Positions 17,725 to 26,074 of a stretch of DNA of 64,000 nt are shown piece after piece. The notes beneath the pieces are model-generated. The model had not been told where the DNA came from and did not search any database. It saw nothing but the letters and a program-made list of their open reading frames with translations. Each line of letters begins with the position of its first letter. Within the stretch, counting starts at the first letter, position 1. The translations under genes were made by a program, and so were the position numbers. The stretch spans positions 2,291,501-2,355,500 of the forward strand of contig NZ_CP012332.1 of the NCBI RefSeq assembly GCF_001263175.1, read 5' to 3'. The DNA is from Vulgatibacter incomptus (GTDB lineage Bacteria > Myxococcota > Myxococcia > Myxococcales > Vulgatibacteraceae).

Positions 17725-19262
17725 GAGTCGCGGCCCTGGCCGCCCTCCTCCTCCTCCTCCCGAACCTCGCCGCGGCCGAGAGCCTTCGGCTGCTGAACAC
17801 CTCGGTGCTCGAGTACCGCGGCGACAACGGGAGCGGAGACAAGGGCGACAAAGATTTCGGCGTCGGGATCAACAAGCTCTATCTCGACGGTCAGATGGAT
17901 CGAACCTCCGTCGGCGTCCAAGTCGACGCGGTGGCGTTCACCAAATATCCGGACGTGCCCGTCCCGACCGCCGCCAACCCGTCGGCCTACCGGAGCGAAG
18001 GGCGCCTCAAGCGGATCTGGCTCACCCATACGCTCGGTGACGCCTCGGTGACCCTCGGCGACTCGTACCTGCAACTCGGGCGCGGGATCGCTCTCTCGCT
18101 CCGAAAGGTGGACGAGCTCGGCGCCGACCAGGCGATGCGGGGCGGCGCGCTCTCGTGGCAGGGAGACACGGTCTCGGCCAAGGCCTTCGCAGGCCGCACC
18201 AACGTCGCCAACCTCGACACCGCGACGCAGAAGTTCATCGACGATCCGGAGGACACCCTGGCCGGCGCGAGCGGAACCGTGCACGTCGGACGCGCCGACG
18301 TCTCGGTGCACGGCCTCTACCTCCAGCCAAAGACGCCGGTCCTCGACGACAAGGACGGCGACCAGACCGTCCTCGGCGGCGCCTTCGTGGACCTGCCCGC
18401 GACCGACTGGCTCTCGATCTACTTCGAGGGAGCCATGGAGCAGTATCGGATCGCGAGGATCGACGATCGCGGCACGGCGCTCTACGCCGCCGTCGATCTC
18501 GATCTGCAGTTCGCCTCGCTCCTGGTCGAAGGACTGCGCCTGGAGAAATTCCGGGTGATGGGGAGCCAGAACAGCCTGCTCCAGAAGCCGACCGCCTACA
18601 ACCAGCCTCCGACCCTCGAGCGGATCGATCAGGAGGTCCTCGACAGCGAGAACGCCCAGGGCGGCCGCGCCAAGCTCTCCCGCTCGTTCCTCGACGGGAG
18701 CCTGGTCGTCTACACGAGCGGGATGTTCCGCAGGTACGGCACTGCGAGCTCCCTGGCCGACGCCGTCCATGGATACGGCGGTTTCGAGCTGACCTATGGT
18801 GACGGCGGCTCGCGCTGGTACGCCAGCGGCGGCTACCGGCAGGAGACGCTCGACGGCGCCGCGTCGCCCTTCAAGACCATGGTCCACGGCGAGACCGACT
18901 GGGTGCAGGCGGTCGGCGCCGGCTACGCGCTCCACCTCACCGTGGCCCACGAAAACCGCTCGCTGAAGGCGGACGACGCATCGGACGCGGTCGACCACGT
19001 CCGGGGCACGACCATGGTCGGCTTCGACAAGTCGAGGCTCGGCTCGCTCACCGCCGAGATCGGCTACGACACGTCCGGCACGAGCAGCCAGGACTTTTTC
19101 CTGGCGGGCATCGCGGCCTGGACGCCGCTGGATTGGCTCGCGATGAAGGCCGTCTTCGGCTCCGAGCGAGGCGGGCTCAAGTGTGTCGGAGGCGTCTGCC
19201 GAGAGTTCCCCGCCTTCTCGGGCGTGCGCTTCGAGGCAGCAGCCCAGTACGACCTCTTCTGA
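17721..19262 (+). CDS. Outer-membrane beta-barrel protein of the redox operon
   Basis: A 513-residue protein with a signal peptide (cut near residue 19, NLAAA) and no other hydrophobic helix. The mature part is made of alternating amphipathic strands separated by turns rich in D, G and N, and it ends in the aromatic AAQYDLF. That pattern is typical of outer-membrane barrels. I cannot assign a named family with certainty; comparison with DUF6029-like barrels would be informative. Two cysteines occur close together near the end (CVGGVC), so they could be a substrate or partner of the thioredoxins. The start overlaps the previous gene by four bases; it is the last gene of the operon. Confidence 0.85.
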   Translation: MRVAALAALLLLLPNLAAAESLRLLNTSVLEYRGDNGSGDKGDKDFGVGINKLYLDGQMDRTSVGVQVDAVAFTKYPDVPVPTAANPSAYRSEGRLKRIWLTHTLGDASVTLGDSYLQLGRGIALSLRKVDELGADQAMRGGALSWQGDTVSAKAFAGRTNVANLDTATQKFIDDPEDTLAGASGTVHVGRADVSVHGLYLQPKTPVLDDKDGDQTVLGGAFVDLPATDWLSIYFEGAMEQYRIARIDDRGTALYAAVDLDLQFASLLVEGLRLEKFRVMGSQNSLLQKPTAYNQPPTLERIDQEVLDSENAQGGRAKLSRSFLDGSLVVYTSGMFRRYGTASSLADAVHGYGGFELTYGDGGSRWYASGGYRQETLDGAASPFKTMVHGETDWVQAVGAGYALHLTVAHENRSLKADDASDAVDHVRGTTMVGFDKSRLGSLTAEIGYDTSGTSSQDFFLAGIAAWTPLDWLAMKAVFGSERGGLKCVGGVCREFPAFSGVRFEAAAQYDLF

Positions 19263-19310
19263 TCGGACTCCGCCGGTCGGCTCCACCTGCGGGGAGGCGC
19301 TCGGTTCCAG

Positions 19311-19338
19311 GGTCTGATCGGCCTTCGCCGGTCAGACC
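19311..19338. terminator. Hairpin between convergent genes
   Basis: Arms GGTCTGATCGG (19311-19321) and CCGGTCAGACC (19328-19338) pair over 11 positions with one mismatch and a six-base loop. The hairpin lies between the barrel gene and the convergent asd gene and overlaps the asd stop. Neither side has a T tract, so intrinsic termination is only a possibility. Confidence 0.4.
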
Positions 19339-20411
19339 CAGCCGCGGGCGTGGAGGAGCTCGGCCAGGAGGATGGCGCCCTTGGCGGCGCCCATCTTCGT
19401 GTTGTGGGAGACGAGGACGTACTTGGCGCCGTTGCCAAGTGCGGGATCCTCGCGAACACGGCCGACCGTGGTGACCATCCCGTCGCCGGCGTCGCGATCG
19501 AGGCGGGGCTGGGGCCGGAACGGGTCGTCGCTCACCTCGATCCAACGCGGCGGCGCCGACGGGAGCCCCTGGACGTCGGGAGCCGAGGCGAACCCGCGGA
19601 GGGCCTCGATCAGGCTCTCGGGGGACGCCCGGCGCTCCAGGCGCACGAAGACACTCTCCGTGTGTCCATCGAGCACGGCGACGCGGGTGCAGGTGCACGA
19701 CACGGCGAGCGGATGGGGCACGATCCCCTCCCCTTCCAGGGTCCCGAGGATCTTCCGGCTCTCGCTGGCGACCTTCTCCTCCTCCTTGGGGATGTAGGGG
19801 ATCACGTTGTCGACGACGTCCAGGGCGGGGACGCCCGGCGACCGGCCGGCGCCCGAGACCGCCTGCATCGAGGTCATCAGCGCGAGCTCGACCCCGAAGG
19901 AGCGGACGAGGGGCGCGAGCGTGATGGCGAGGCCGGTGGTGGTGCAGTTGGGGATCGGCGCGACGAAGCCCTTCCAACCGCGCCGGCGCTGCTGGATCCC
20001 GAGGAGCTCGACGTGGTCGGGGTTGACCGGCGGGACGATCAGCGGGACGTCGTCCTCGTAGCGAAAGGCGCTGGCGGTAGAGACCACGGGCGTGGTCCGG
20101 GCGATCCGGGCCTCCAGCTCGCGGGCCTGCTCTCCATCGACGGCCGAGAAGACCAGGCCGAGTCCCGCAGGGTCCAGGCGGCTCGCGTCCTCGACGATCA
20201 GCTCGCCAAACGCCTCCGGGAGCGGCCCGCCGGCGAACCAGCGGCTGGCGCCCTGCTCGTCGCGGATCGCGTCGCGGTACGCCTTGCCGGCGCTCCTGCT
20301 GCTCGCGGCCACGGCGACGAGATCGAAGATCGGATGGCGGCCGAGGGCCGCCAGGAACTGCTGGCCGGCGAGGCCTGTGGCGCCGATCACGGCGACGGGG
20401 ATTCGCTTCAT
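19332..20411 (-). CDS. asd: Aspartate-semialdehyde dehydrogenase
   Basis: Reduces beta-aspartyl phosphate to aspartate semialdehyde with NADPH, feeding the Lys/diaminopimelate, Thr and Met pathways. The 359-residue protein has the Rossmann motif IGATGLAGQQF at the N-terminus, the catalytic cysteine C156 in PNCTTTGLA and the active-site histidine H250 in DGHTESV. The sequence type (TSMQAVSGAGRSPGV, VIPYIPKEEEKV) is that of the archaeal/fungal-like class of Asd rather than the E. coli class. ATG at 20411. It converges with the barrel gene. Confidence 0.95.
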   Translation of the reverse strand: MKRIPVAVIGATGLAGQQFLAALGRHPIFDLVAVAASSRSAGKAYRDAIRDEQGASRWFAGGPLPEAFGELIVEDASRLDPAGLGLVFSAVDGEQARELEARIARTTPVVSTASAFRYEDDVPLIVPPVNPDHVELLGIQQRRRGWKGFVAPIPNCTTTGLAITLAPLVRSFGVELALMTSMQAVSGAGRSPGVPALDVVDNVIPYIPKEEEKVASESRKILGTLEGEGIVPHPLAVSCTCTRVAVLDGHTESVFVRLERRASPESLIEALRGFASAPDVQGLPSAPPRWIEVSDDPFRPQPRLDRDAGDGMVTTVGRVREDPALGNGAKYVLVSHNTKMGAAKGAILLAELLHARGWV

Positions 20412-20478
20412 GGTTCCTCGTTGGCGACGAGCGCGACGTGGATCCCGGATGGGATTCCGCCCGGCGCCGCTCGCCTTC

Positions 20479-21765
20479 TCAGGGGCCGGTCTCTCCGAAT
20501 GGGCGGACGCTCTTCTTTTCGTCTGCTCCGCCTTCGGCTCCTCGAGAGAGCTCCTGCCGCGCGCCGGAGAGCTCCGCGCTGGTGGATCGCAGCCGCTCGG
20601 AGAGCGCCTGGACCAGGCTCCAGAGGAGCTTCACCGCGAGGACGGGCTCCTTGCGCATGAGCGCCATGAGCTCGGTCCGGCCCAGCTCGATGCACCGCGT
20701 CGGCTCGAGCGCCCTCACCGAGGCGGAGCGGCTGGCGGGCTCGATGAGGCCCATCTCGCCGAAGTGGCCTCCGCGGCCGATCTCCGCAATGCGGGTGCCG
20801 CCGGCCTCCACGGCGACCTTGCCCTTCACCACGACGAAGAGCTGCGCGCCCGGCTCCCCCTCGTTCAGGATCGGCTCGCCGGCCTCGAAGGAGCGCGAGT
20901 TCGCGATGGCCAGGGCGGCCATCTGCTCCTTGTAGGAGAGGTGCATGAAGAGGGGGATCCGGCGGAGCGCGTCGATCCGCGCCTCGGCCTCCCCCACCTG
21001 GCCCGCTGCGCCCTGGGCGTGGACCGTGATCACGGTGATGTTGTCGCGTCCGCCTCGCTCGTTCGCGAGATCGATCAGCGAACGGGGGAGCATAGAAGCC
21101 GGGGCGGCGGTGAAGACCGCGGAGGTCTCCTCGTCGTCGACGTAGCCGCAGAGCCCGTCCGAGCAAAGGATGAAGACGTCGTCGGCCTGCACGTCGGTGA
21201 GAAGGGTGTCGACGTGGACCGACTCCTGGATCCCCACAGCCCGGGTGATCACGTTCCGATAGGGCGACGTCTCCGCCTGCTCTCGCGTGATCACGCCCTG
21301 CTTGAGCTGCGCCTGGACGAGCGTGTGATCCTCGGTCAGCCGATGGACCTGACCGCCACGCACCAAATAGATGCGCGAGTCGCCGACGTGGCCAATCACG
21401 CCCTTCTCGCCCGAGACGATGAGCGCCACGCAGGTCGTTCCCATCCCGCGCTTGGACGCGTCGGCCTGGGCGAGCCGATAGACCTCGGCGCAGGCACGCT
21501 GGATGGCGGCCTCCACGAGCTGCACCGCCGCCGCGCCGCTCTTGGGCGACGGATCCGCCGCCAGAGCCGCCACGACGTCGGCGTGGGCGGCGACGTGCTC
21601 GCGGATGACCTCGAGCGTACGGGCAGCGGCCACCTCTCCGGCGGCGTGTCCGCCCATCCCGTCGCAGACCGCGTAGAGCCCGAGCTCGTCGTCGGCGAGG
21701 AAGGCGTCCTCGTTGTCCTTGCGCCGGCGCCCGACGTCCGTGGCGCCGAATGAAGCGACCTTCAT
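20479..21765 (-). CDS. PP2C-type Ser/Thr phosphatase fused to a cyclic-nucleotide-binding domain
   Basis: A 428-residue soluble signalling protein. Residues about 1-255 are a PP2C/PPM phosphatase with the metal-binding motifs RRKDNEDAF, AVCDGMGGHAAGE, GHVGDSRIYLVRGG, LCSDGL and GGRDNITV. About 280-395 form a cAMP/cGMP-binding (CRP-like) domain, with FEAGEPILNEGEPGAQLFVVVKGKV and the phosphate-binding-cassette-like GGHFGEMGLIEPASRSASV. The tail is charged and helical. This is a known PP2C-CNBD architecture, so phosphatase activity may be controlled by a cyclic nucleotide. I chose ATG 21765; another in-frame ATG lies seven codons upstream. Its Hanks-kinase partner is not in the window. Confidence 0.92.
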   Translation of the reverse strand: MKVASFGATDVGRRRKDNEDAFLADDELGLYAVCDGMGGHAAGEVAAARTLEVIREHVAAHADVVAALAADPSPKSGAAAVQLVEAAIQRACAEVYRLAQADASKRGMGTTCVALIVSGEKGVIGHVGDSRIYLVRGGQVHRLTEDHTLVQAQLKQGVITREQAETSPYRNVITRAVGIQESVHVDTLLTDVQADDVFILCSDGLCGYVDDEETSAVFTAAPASMLPRSLIDLANERGGRDNITVITVHAQGAAGQVGEAEARIDALRRIPLFMHLSYKEQMAALAIANSRSFEAGEPILNEGEPGAQLFVVVKGKVAVEAGGTRIAEIGRGGHFGEMGLIEPASRSASVRALEPTRCIELGRTELMALMRKEPVLAVKLLWSLVQALSERLRSTSAELSGARQELSRGAEGGADEKKSVRPFGETGP

Positions 21766-21835
21766 GGAGTCCCACCCCACCCGCATGGATGGCCGTTCGA
21801 GATCGGACGAATCTTGGGCGAAGCGGCTGGAAGCG

Positions 21836-22519
21836 TCAATTGCTCGTTGGATCCGCGAGAGCTCCGCTCTCCGGCTTCGCGAGGAGCGCCCTCGCCTGCG
21901 CGTCCAGCGCCGGCCGGACCCTGGCGAGGTAGGGCGAAGCCACGATCGGCTTGGCGTAGAACGGGTCGCTGCCAGCGTAATAGAGGGCCCGTGCCAGGTG
22001 ATCGGCGGCCCCGGAGGGATCGCCGAGGGTCGCGGCGAGGTGCGCCCGGACCAGGTGGAGGCATGGGGCCTCGGGATGCCGGCCGAGAGCGCGCCGAAGG
22101 AGCCGTCGCACGACCACCTCGCCCATCTCCAGGCTCCAGAGAGAGATCCGGAGGGTCTCCAGGTGTGCCTCCAGGCCACTCCACGCCGGCGTTCTCATCG
22201 GCGCATCCCCCAGGCGCCGCAGCGAGGCCAGGGCGGCCGCCGCAGCGGCGTGACGGGTCGGACCGGGCGGGAGCGAGTCGGCGTGTCGCGCCTCGGACAT
22301 CGCCACGAAGCGCACCGCGAGGCTCTCTCCGGATTCGGGCGCCGTGGCATCGTGGGCCAGGGCCTCCAGCTCCCGCTCCAGCGCCAGGTGGTCGTAGGCC
22401 GAGAGGGCCGGGAGGTCCGGCCCCCTTCGTCTCCCGATGGCCGCCCTCACCCTCCGCCACACGAGCAGGTAGCAGGCGTATGAGCCTCCGACAGTCGCGA
22501 GCGCGGGGACGAGCTCCAT
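21836..22519 (-). CDS. Membrane-anchored TPR-like protein, unknown function
   Basis: No family recognised. The 227-residue protein has a weak N-terminal membrane segment (PALATVGGSYACYLLVW) followed by an Arg-rich stretch, which suggests a cytoplasmic body. The rest is all helical and Ala/Leu-rich, with repeats of TPR character, for example APCLHLVRAHLAATLGDPSGAADHLARALYYA near 165-196. It starts at ATG 22519 and ends 70 bases before the phosphatase gene on the same strand, so it may form an operon with it. Confidence 0.65.
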   Translation of the reverse strand: MELVPALATVGGSYACYLLVWRRVRAAIGRRRGPDLPALSAYDHLALERELEALAHDATAPESGESLAVRFVAMSEARHADSLPPGPTRHAAAAAALASLRRLGDAPMRTPAWSGLEAHLETLRISLWSLEMGEVVVRRLLRRALGRHPEAPCLHLVRAHLAATLGDPSGAADHLARALYYAGSDPFYAKPIVASPYLARVRPALDAQARALLAKPESGALADPTSN

Positions 22520-22683
22520 TCGTGACCTCCCGGGACGTGTGGGGAAGCCGAACCCGAAAACGGGTCCGCGTCCATCACGCCGCGGTTCGCGCGAGAGCGC
22601 CTCTCTCCATCTTCGCCGCCCCCGAGATCGGGTGGCGGCCCTTGAACCCGACGAGACCTGGTTCGCCGATGCCAGGAAGAATG

Positions 22684-22718
22684 AAAAAGGCCCCGGCAGC
22701 TCGAAGTCTACCGGGGCC
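22684..22718 (-). terminator. Rho-independent terminator of tRNA-Cys
   Basis: On the minus strand GGCCCCGG (22711-22718) pairs perfectly with CCGGGGCC (22689-22696) around a 14-base loop. Five T residues follow directly (22684-22688). It lies 12 bases after the tRNA 3' end. Confidence 0.88.
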
Positions 22719-22730
22719 CTGATTTTCTGG

Positions 22731-22802
<72 letters not shown>

Positions 22803-22814
22803 GAAGGGATGGCG

Positions 22815-22844
22815 GTTCTACCTGCGCGAGGCCCCGATCGTCAA
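22815..22844 (-). promoter_or_regulatory. Promoter of tRNA-Cys
   Basis: TTGACG (22839-22844) and TAGAAC (22815-22820) are separated by 18 bases on the minus strand. The predicted start, near 22808, is only a few bases before the tRNA 5' end at 22802, as is common for tRNA genes. Confidence 0.6.
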
Positions 22845-22883
22845 GTTCGAATCGTCCGCGATCAGGCATAGCGAGTGAAGCAA

Positions 22884-22907
22884 TCGGGCCCGCAGGAGCG
22901 GGCCCGA
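22884..22907 (-). terminator. Hairpin downstream of lipoprotein A
   Basis: TCGGGCCCGC (22884-22893) and GCGGGCCCGA (22898-22907) form a perfect 10-base-pair stem with a four-base loop, 56 bases after the stop of the last array gene. The minus-strand sequence after it is only moderately T-rich (TTGCTT). It is probably a transcription end or 3' stabilising hairpin. The core differs from the GGCGGCAGGG hairpins found after the other array genes. Confidence 0.6.
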
Positions 22908-22962
22908 CTTCGCGAGAACCGGCGGCGACGCACGTGCGCCGCCGCCGGGATCGCCATTACTG

Positions 22963-25794
22963 CTAGTGGAATCCGGTCCAACGGGTTCCATCCGGCGTGA
23001 AGACGCAGGTGGAGCCGTTGTACTGGACGCTTCCGACCACCTCGAACTGCTTGGTCGCGGTGAACACCGTGGTCGCGTTGTGGGCGAGCTGGCCGCCGCA
23101 GTAGATGTTCGTCGTCACGTTCACCGGATTCCGGCTGTTGCCGAAGTTGTGGATACCGACCGCGTACGGGTGGGTCAGGCTCGGGCTGTTGATCCGGGTG
23201 TTCTCCGGGCCGGTGCCGGGGATGTCGTCCCGATCGAGGCTGGCGGTGGAGTTCACGTCGCCGTCCCAGAGCGGGGTCGGCAGGTTACCGCGCTGGCAAT
23301 TCCCGTAGTAGCACTCCGCGTTGGTCCACCAGGAGGCCTGGGTCTGCCTGTTGCCGAGGGCCTCGTTGAGCACGTGGAGGTCGATGTCACCCGCCACGTC
23401 CCAGAAGGTCTCGACCCAGAGGCCGCCCCAGGGGGTCGCCGCGAGGGAGTGCTGGCAGGCCCCACGGTTCCCGAGCGCGTCCGTGACCATCAGCTCGAAG
23501 ACGTAGTTGCCCACGAGGTCCGGGATGAAGGCCGGGGTGCAGCCCGTCACGGGGTTCGGCCGAGCGCTCGAGCCGACCGGCGCGCTCACCACCGACCAGG
23601 TGCAGGTGGTCGCATGGCCACCGGGGCTGTAAGCGCCGCCGCTGAGCACGACCTGGGTGTTCACCGTCACCGACTGGCCCGTCGCGGGGCAGATCGCGGT
23701 CGGCCACTGGCAGAGCACGCCGCAGTCCTCATCCGTGCCCGAGCCGCGGGTTTCCACGAGGAACGGCTCGTCGACACCCTGCAGCCAGACCTCGATCTTG
23801 CCCACGTCCTGAACCAGATCCAGGGGCTTGTACGACGACAGGAAGCTCTTGGAGCCCTGCGAGGGGATCGCGACCGGGAGCGTCTCGTCCGCACGAACCG
23901 TGAACCTCTGGGAGTAGCCGGAGGCCATCGACACGCGGGAGACACGGACGGCGTCCACGCCGCGGTTGCGGATCAAGAAGGGCTTGAAGACCTGCAGCGA
24001 CTGCGGAACCGCAGGAACCGGGCCGAAGACGACCGGGTTCGGATCCGCGACGAGGTCGAAAGCGGTCGCGAGGCCGCTGATCGCCACCACGGCCCGGGGC
24101 GTCTCCACGTTGGAGTGGTTGAAGAAGAGGTTGCTCCGGTCGACGACGCCGGTGATCCGGGTCGGCGCGTAGCGGATCCCGACCGTGAACTTCTCACCCG
24201 GGGCCAGAACCTTCGAGGGCGTGGTGGGGAGATCCGGCGACGAGAAGGAGCGATGACCATCGGGGTCGAGGCCCACGTTCCACACCAGACACTCCGTCGT
24301 GCCCTGGTTCTTGATGTCGATGGGGAGCGAGACGCCCTTGTTCACCGTCACCGCGCCGAAGCGGAGCGAGGCCGGGGAGATGTCCAGGTCGCAGGGCGGG
24401 AGCTCGACCACGGTCGCCATCAGGTCGACCGTCGCGTACGGCATTTCCGCGGACTGGGCGCCATTCACGTAGAGGGGGAACTCCAGCGCGGCGGGATAAT
24501 CCTGCAGTTCGCTGCCGCGGAACGTGACCTCGAAGCCCTTGGGCCCGTCCAGCGTCCAGGGCGGCTGCGTGCCGTCGGCAGCGGCCACCGTGTAGGAGTC
24601 CGCGTTGAGACCGGAGATGAAAGGCCGCTCGACCGTGAGCGCGACCTGCTCACCGACGTTCTTGAGGACGAAGCTCAGCTTCGCGGCGAAGTTCTTGGGC
24701 TGCCTGCCAAAGTCCAGCGTCTTCGGATCGGCCTCCACGTCGATGCCGCCGCTCTTCCCGTCGACCGGGACCTCGAAGTAGAGCCGATCGTCGGGCCCCA
24801 TCACCCGGACCCGGGCGAACTTCCGGGGCTGGGCCACGTCCGCGGCGTCGAAGACGACCGTGACGGGGACGCTCGCGCCCGCCTCGACCTCGAAGGTCGA
24901 CGCGACGCCGTCGAGCGAGAACTCCCCCGGAGCCTCGCCTTCGTTGGCGGGATCCCGCTCCGGATCGCCGACGAGGGCCACGGAGGTGACGGTCGCCGAG
25001 AAGTCGCCGACGTTCTGGATGGTGAAGAAGGCGCTCTTCGACTGGGTGGGAGTCACGGTCCCGAGGCTGACGGTCGGGGGCGACGGACGGAGGTCCGTCG
25101 TGCCGCCGGAGCCGATGAGCTGGACCCGAACGTCCTGGCAGCTCGGGCACGGACGGAGGAGGAGCGACGCTGCGTGGGGGCCACGGTTGGCAGGCGTGAA
25201 GGAGACGTCGAGCGCGCGGGTCGTGCCGCCGGGGAGCTCCAGCTCCACGGCCTCGTTATCGAGGCGGAACGCGGTGCGGTCGCTGCCGCCCGTGATCGAG
25301 AGCGCCAGGTTCAGATCCTTCTCGACCAGGTTCGTGAGGTCGAGCGGAAGCGTCTTCGTGTCGCCCACCTTGATGGTGCCGAAGTCGAGGACCTCGACCA
25401 CTTCCACGACGCGCTTAACGCCCTCGCCGCGGAGGTCCATGGTGAGCACGTCATTCTTGGCGTTGGAGAGCGAGAGCTCCAGCTGGCCGTCGAAGCGCTC
25501 CTCCCGCAGCGGGAAGAAGGCCACCTTCACCTCGGCCTTCGCGCCGGGCGACAGGGTGACCTCGGAGGGCCGCATGTCGTAGCCGGTGGGAAGGTTGGAG
25601 GCCCGCACCCTGACCACGGACCGGCCGAGGTTGGAGAGGGTCACGAGCTTGGAGGCTTCGGTGCCCACGAAGACCTGGGCGAAGTCGATCGAATCGGGGT
25701 CTGCCACTACGAGGCCACGAGCATTCGTGACCGGGGGCTGGGAGCATGCTCCCAACAGCGAGGCCAGGAACAGGCCGAACAACAAACGTCGCAT
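22963..25794 (-). CDS. Multi-domain lipoprotein A of the tandem HYDIN-like/YfaP-like family
   Basis: A 943-residue lipoprotein. ATG 25794 follows GGAGGA at five bases and gives lipobox LLGAC (C17); an in-frame start 15 bases upstream is less likely. Order: six HYDIN/choice-of-anchor-D-like beta-sandwiches (first FAQVFVGTEASKLVTLSNLG, later LDFGRQPKNF and LRFGAVTVNKG), a PKD-like domain (about 700-790) and a YfaP/DUF2135-like domain (GDIDLHVLNEAL, SLDRDDIPGTGPEN). It is the most divergent of the five full-length copies. It lacks the Cys pair of the sixth HYDIN domain (AFDLVADPN, RNRG) present in B-E. It is likely an outer-membrane-anchored rod with a binding or adhesive tip; function unknown. 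Confidence 0.88.
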   Translation of the reverse strand: MRRLLFGLFLASLLGACSQPPVTNARGLVVADPDSIDFAQVFVGTEASKLVTLSNLGRSVVRVRASNLPTGYDMRPSEVTLSPGAKAEVKVAFFPLREERFDGQLELSLSNAKNDVLTMDLRGEGVKRVVEVVEVLDFGTIKVGDTKTLPLDLTNLVEKDLNLALSITGGSDRTAFRLDNEAVELELPGGTTRALDVSFTPANRGPHAASLLLRPCPSCQDVRVQLIGSGGTTDLRPSPPTVSLGTVTPTQSKSAFFTIQNVGDFSATVTSVALVGDPERDPANEGEAPGEFSLDGVASTFEVEAGASVPVTVVFDAADVAQPRKFARVRVMGPDDRLYFEVPVDGKSGGIDVEADPKTLDFGRQPKNFAAKLSFVLKNVGEQVALTVERPFISGLNADSYTVAAADGTQPPWTLDGPKGFEVTFRGSELQDYPAALEFPLYVNGAQSAEMPYATVDLMATVVELPPCDLDISPASLRFGAVTVNKGVSLPIDIKNQGTTECLVWNVGLDPDGHRSFSSPDLPTTPSKVLAPGEKFTVGIRYAPTRITGVVDRSNLFFNHSNVETPRAVVAISGLATAFDLVADPNPVVFGPVPAVPQSLQVFKPFLIRNRGVDAVRVSRVSMASGYSQRFTVRADETLPVAIPSQGSKSFLSSYKPLDLVQDVGKIEVWLQGVDEPFLVETRGSGTDEDCGVLCQWPTAICPATGQSVTVNTQVVLSGGAYSPGGHATTCTWSVVSAPVGSSARPNPVTGCTPAFIPDLVGNYVFELMVTDALGNRGACQHSLAATPWGGLWVETFWDVAGDIDLHVLNEALGNRQTQASWWTNAECYYGNCQRGNLPTPLWDGDVNSTASLDRDDIPGTGPENTRINSPSLTHPYAVGIHNFGNSRNPVNVTTNIYCGGQLAHNATTVFTATKQFEVVGSVQYNGSTCVFTPDGTRWTGFH

Positions 25795-25978
25795 TACTTC
25801 CTCCACCAAAGAACGCGCGATTCAACCATGTTCCGAGGCGGCTGCAAAGGTGTTCGATCGAACAGTTGCCTCGAGCGCAAGGATCATTCAGAGGACCCGG
25901 TCCGGCCATAGGCGCAATCGGTCGAAATCCCTCGAGTCCCTTCGCAGGCGGCCCCTGCCCCACCGCCTCCCAATGGAA

Positions 25979-26008
25979 ATCGGCGGCAGGGATGCCCCTG
26001 CCGCCGAT
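25979..26008 (-). terminator. GGCGGCAGGG hairpin after gene B
   Basis: Perfect 13-base-pair inverted repeat, arms ATCGGCGGCAGGG (25979-25991) and CCCTGCCGCCGAT (25996-26008), with loop ATGC. It lies 67 bases after the stop of gene B and upstream of gene A. The minus-strand flank (TTTCCATT) is not a good T tract. It has the same core as the hairpins after C, D and E. Confidence 0.65.
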
Positions 26009-26074
26009 CCGGTTCAGCCTTCTTCTGTGCCTCTCGCCCGGGATCCGCCCCTGGCGAGCCGTTCCTGCCGCGGC

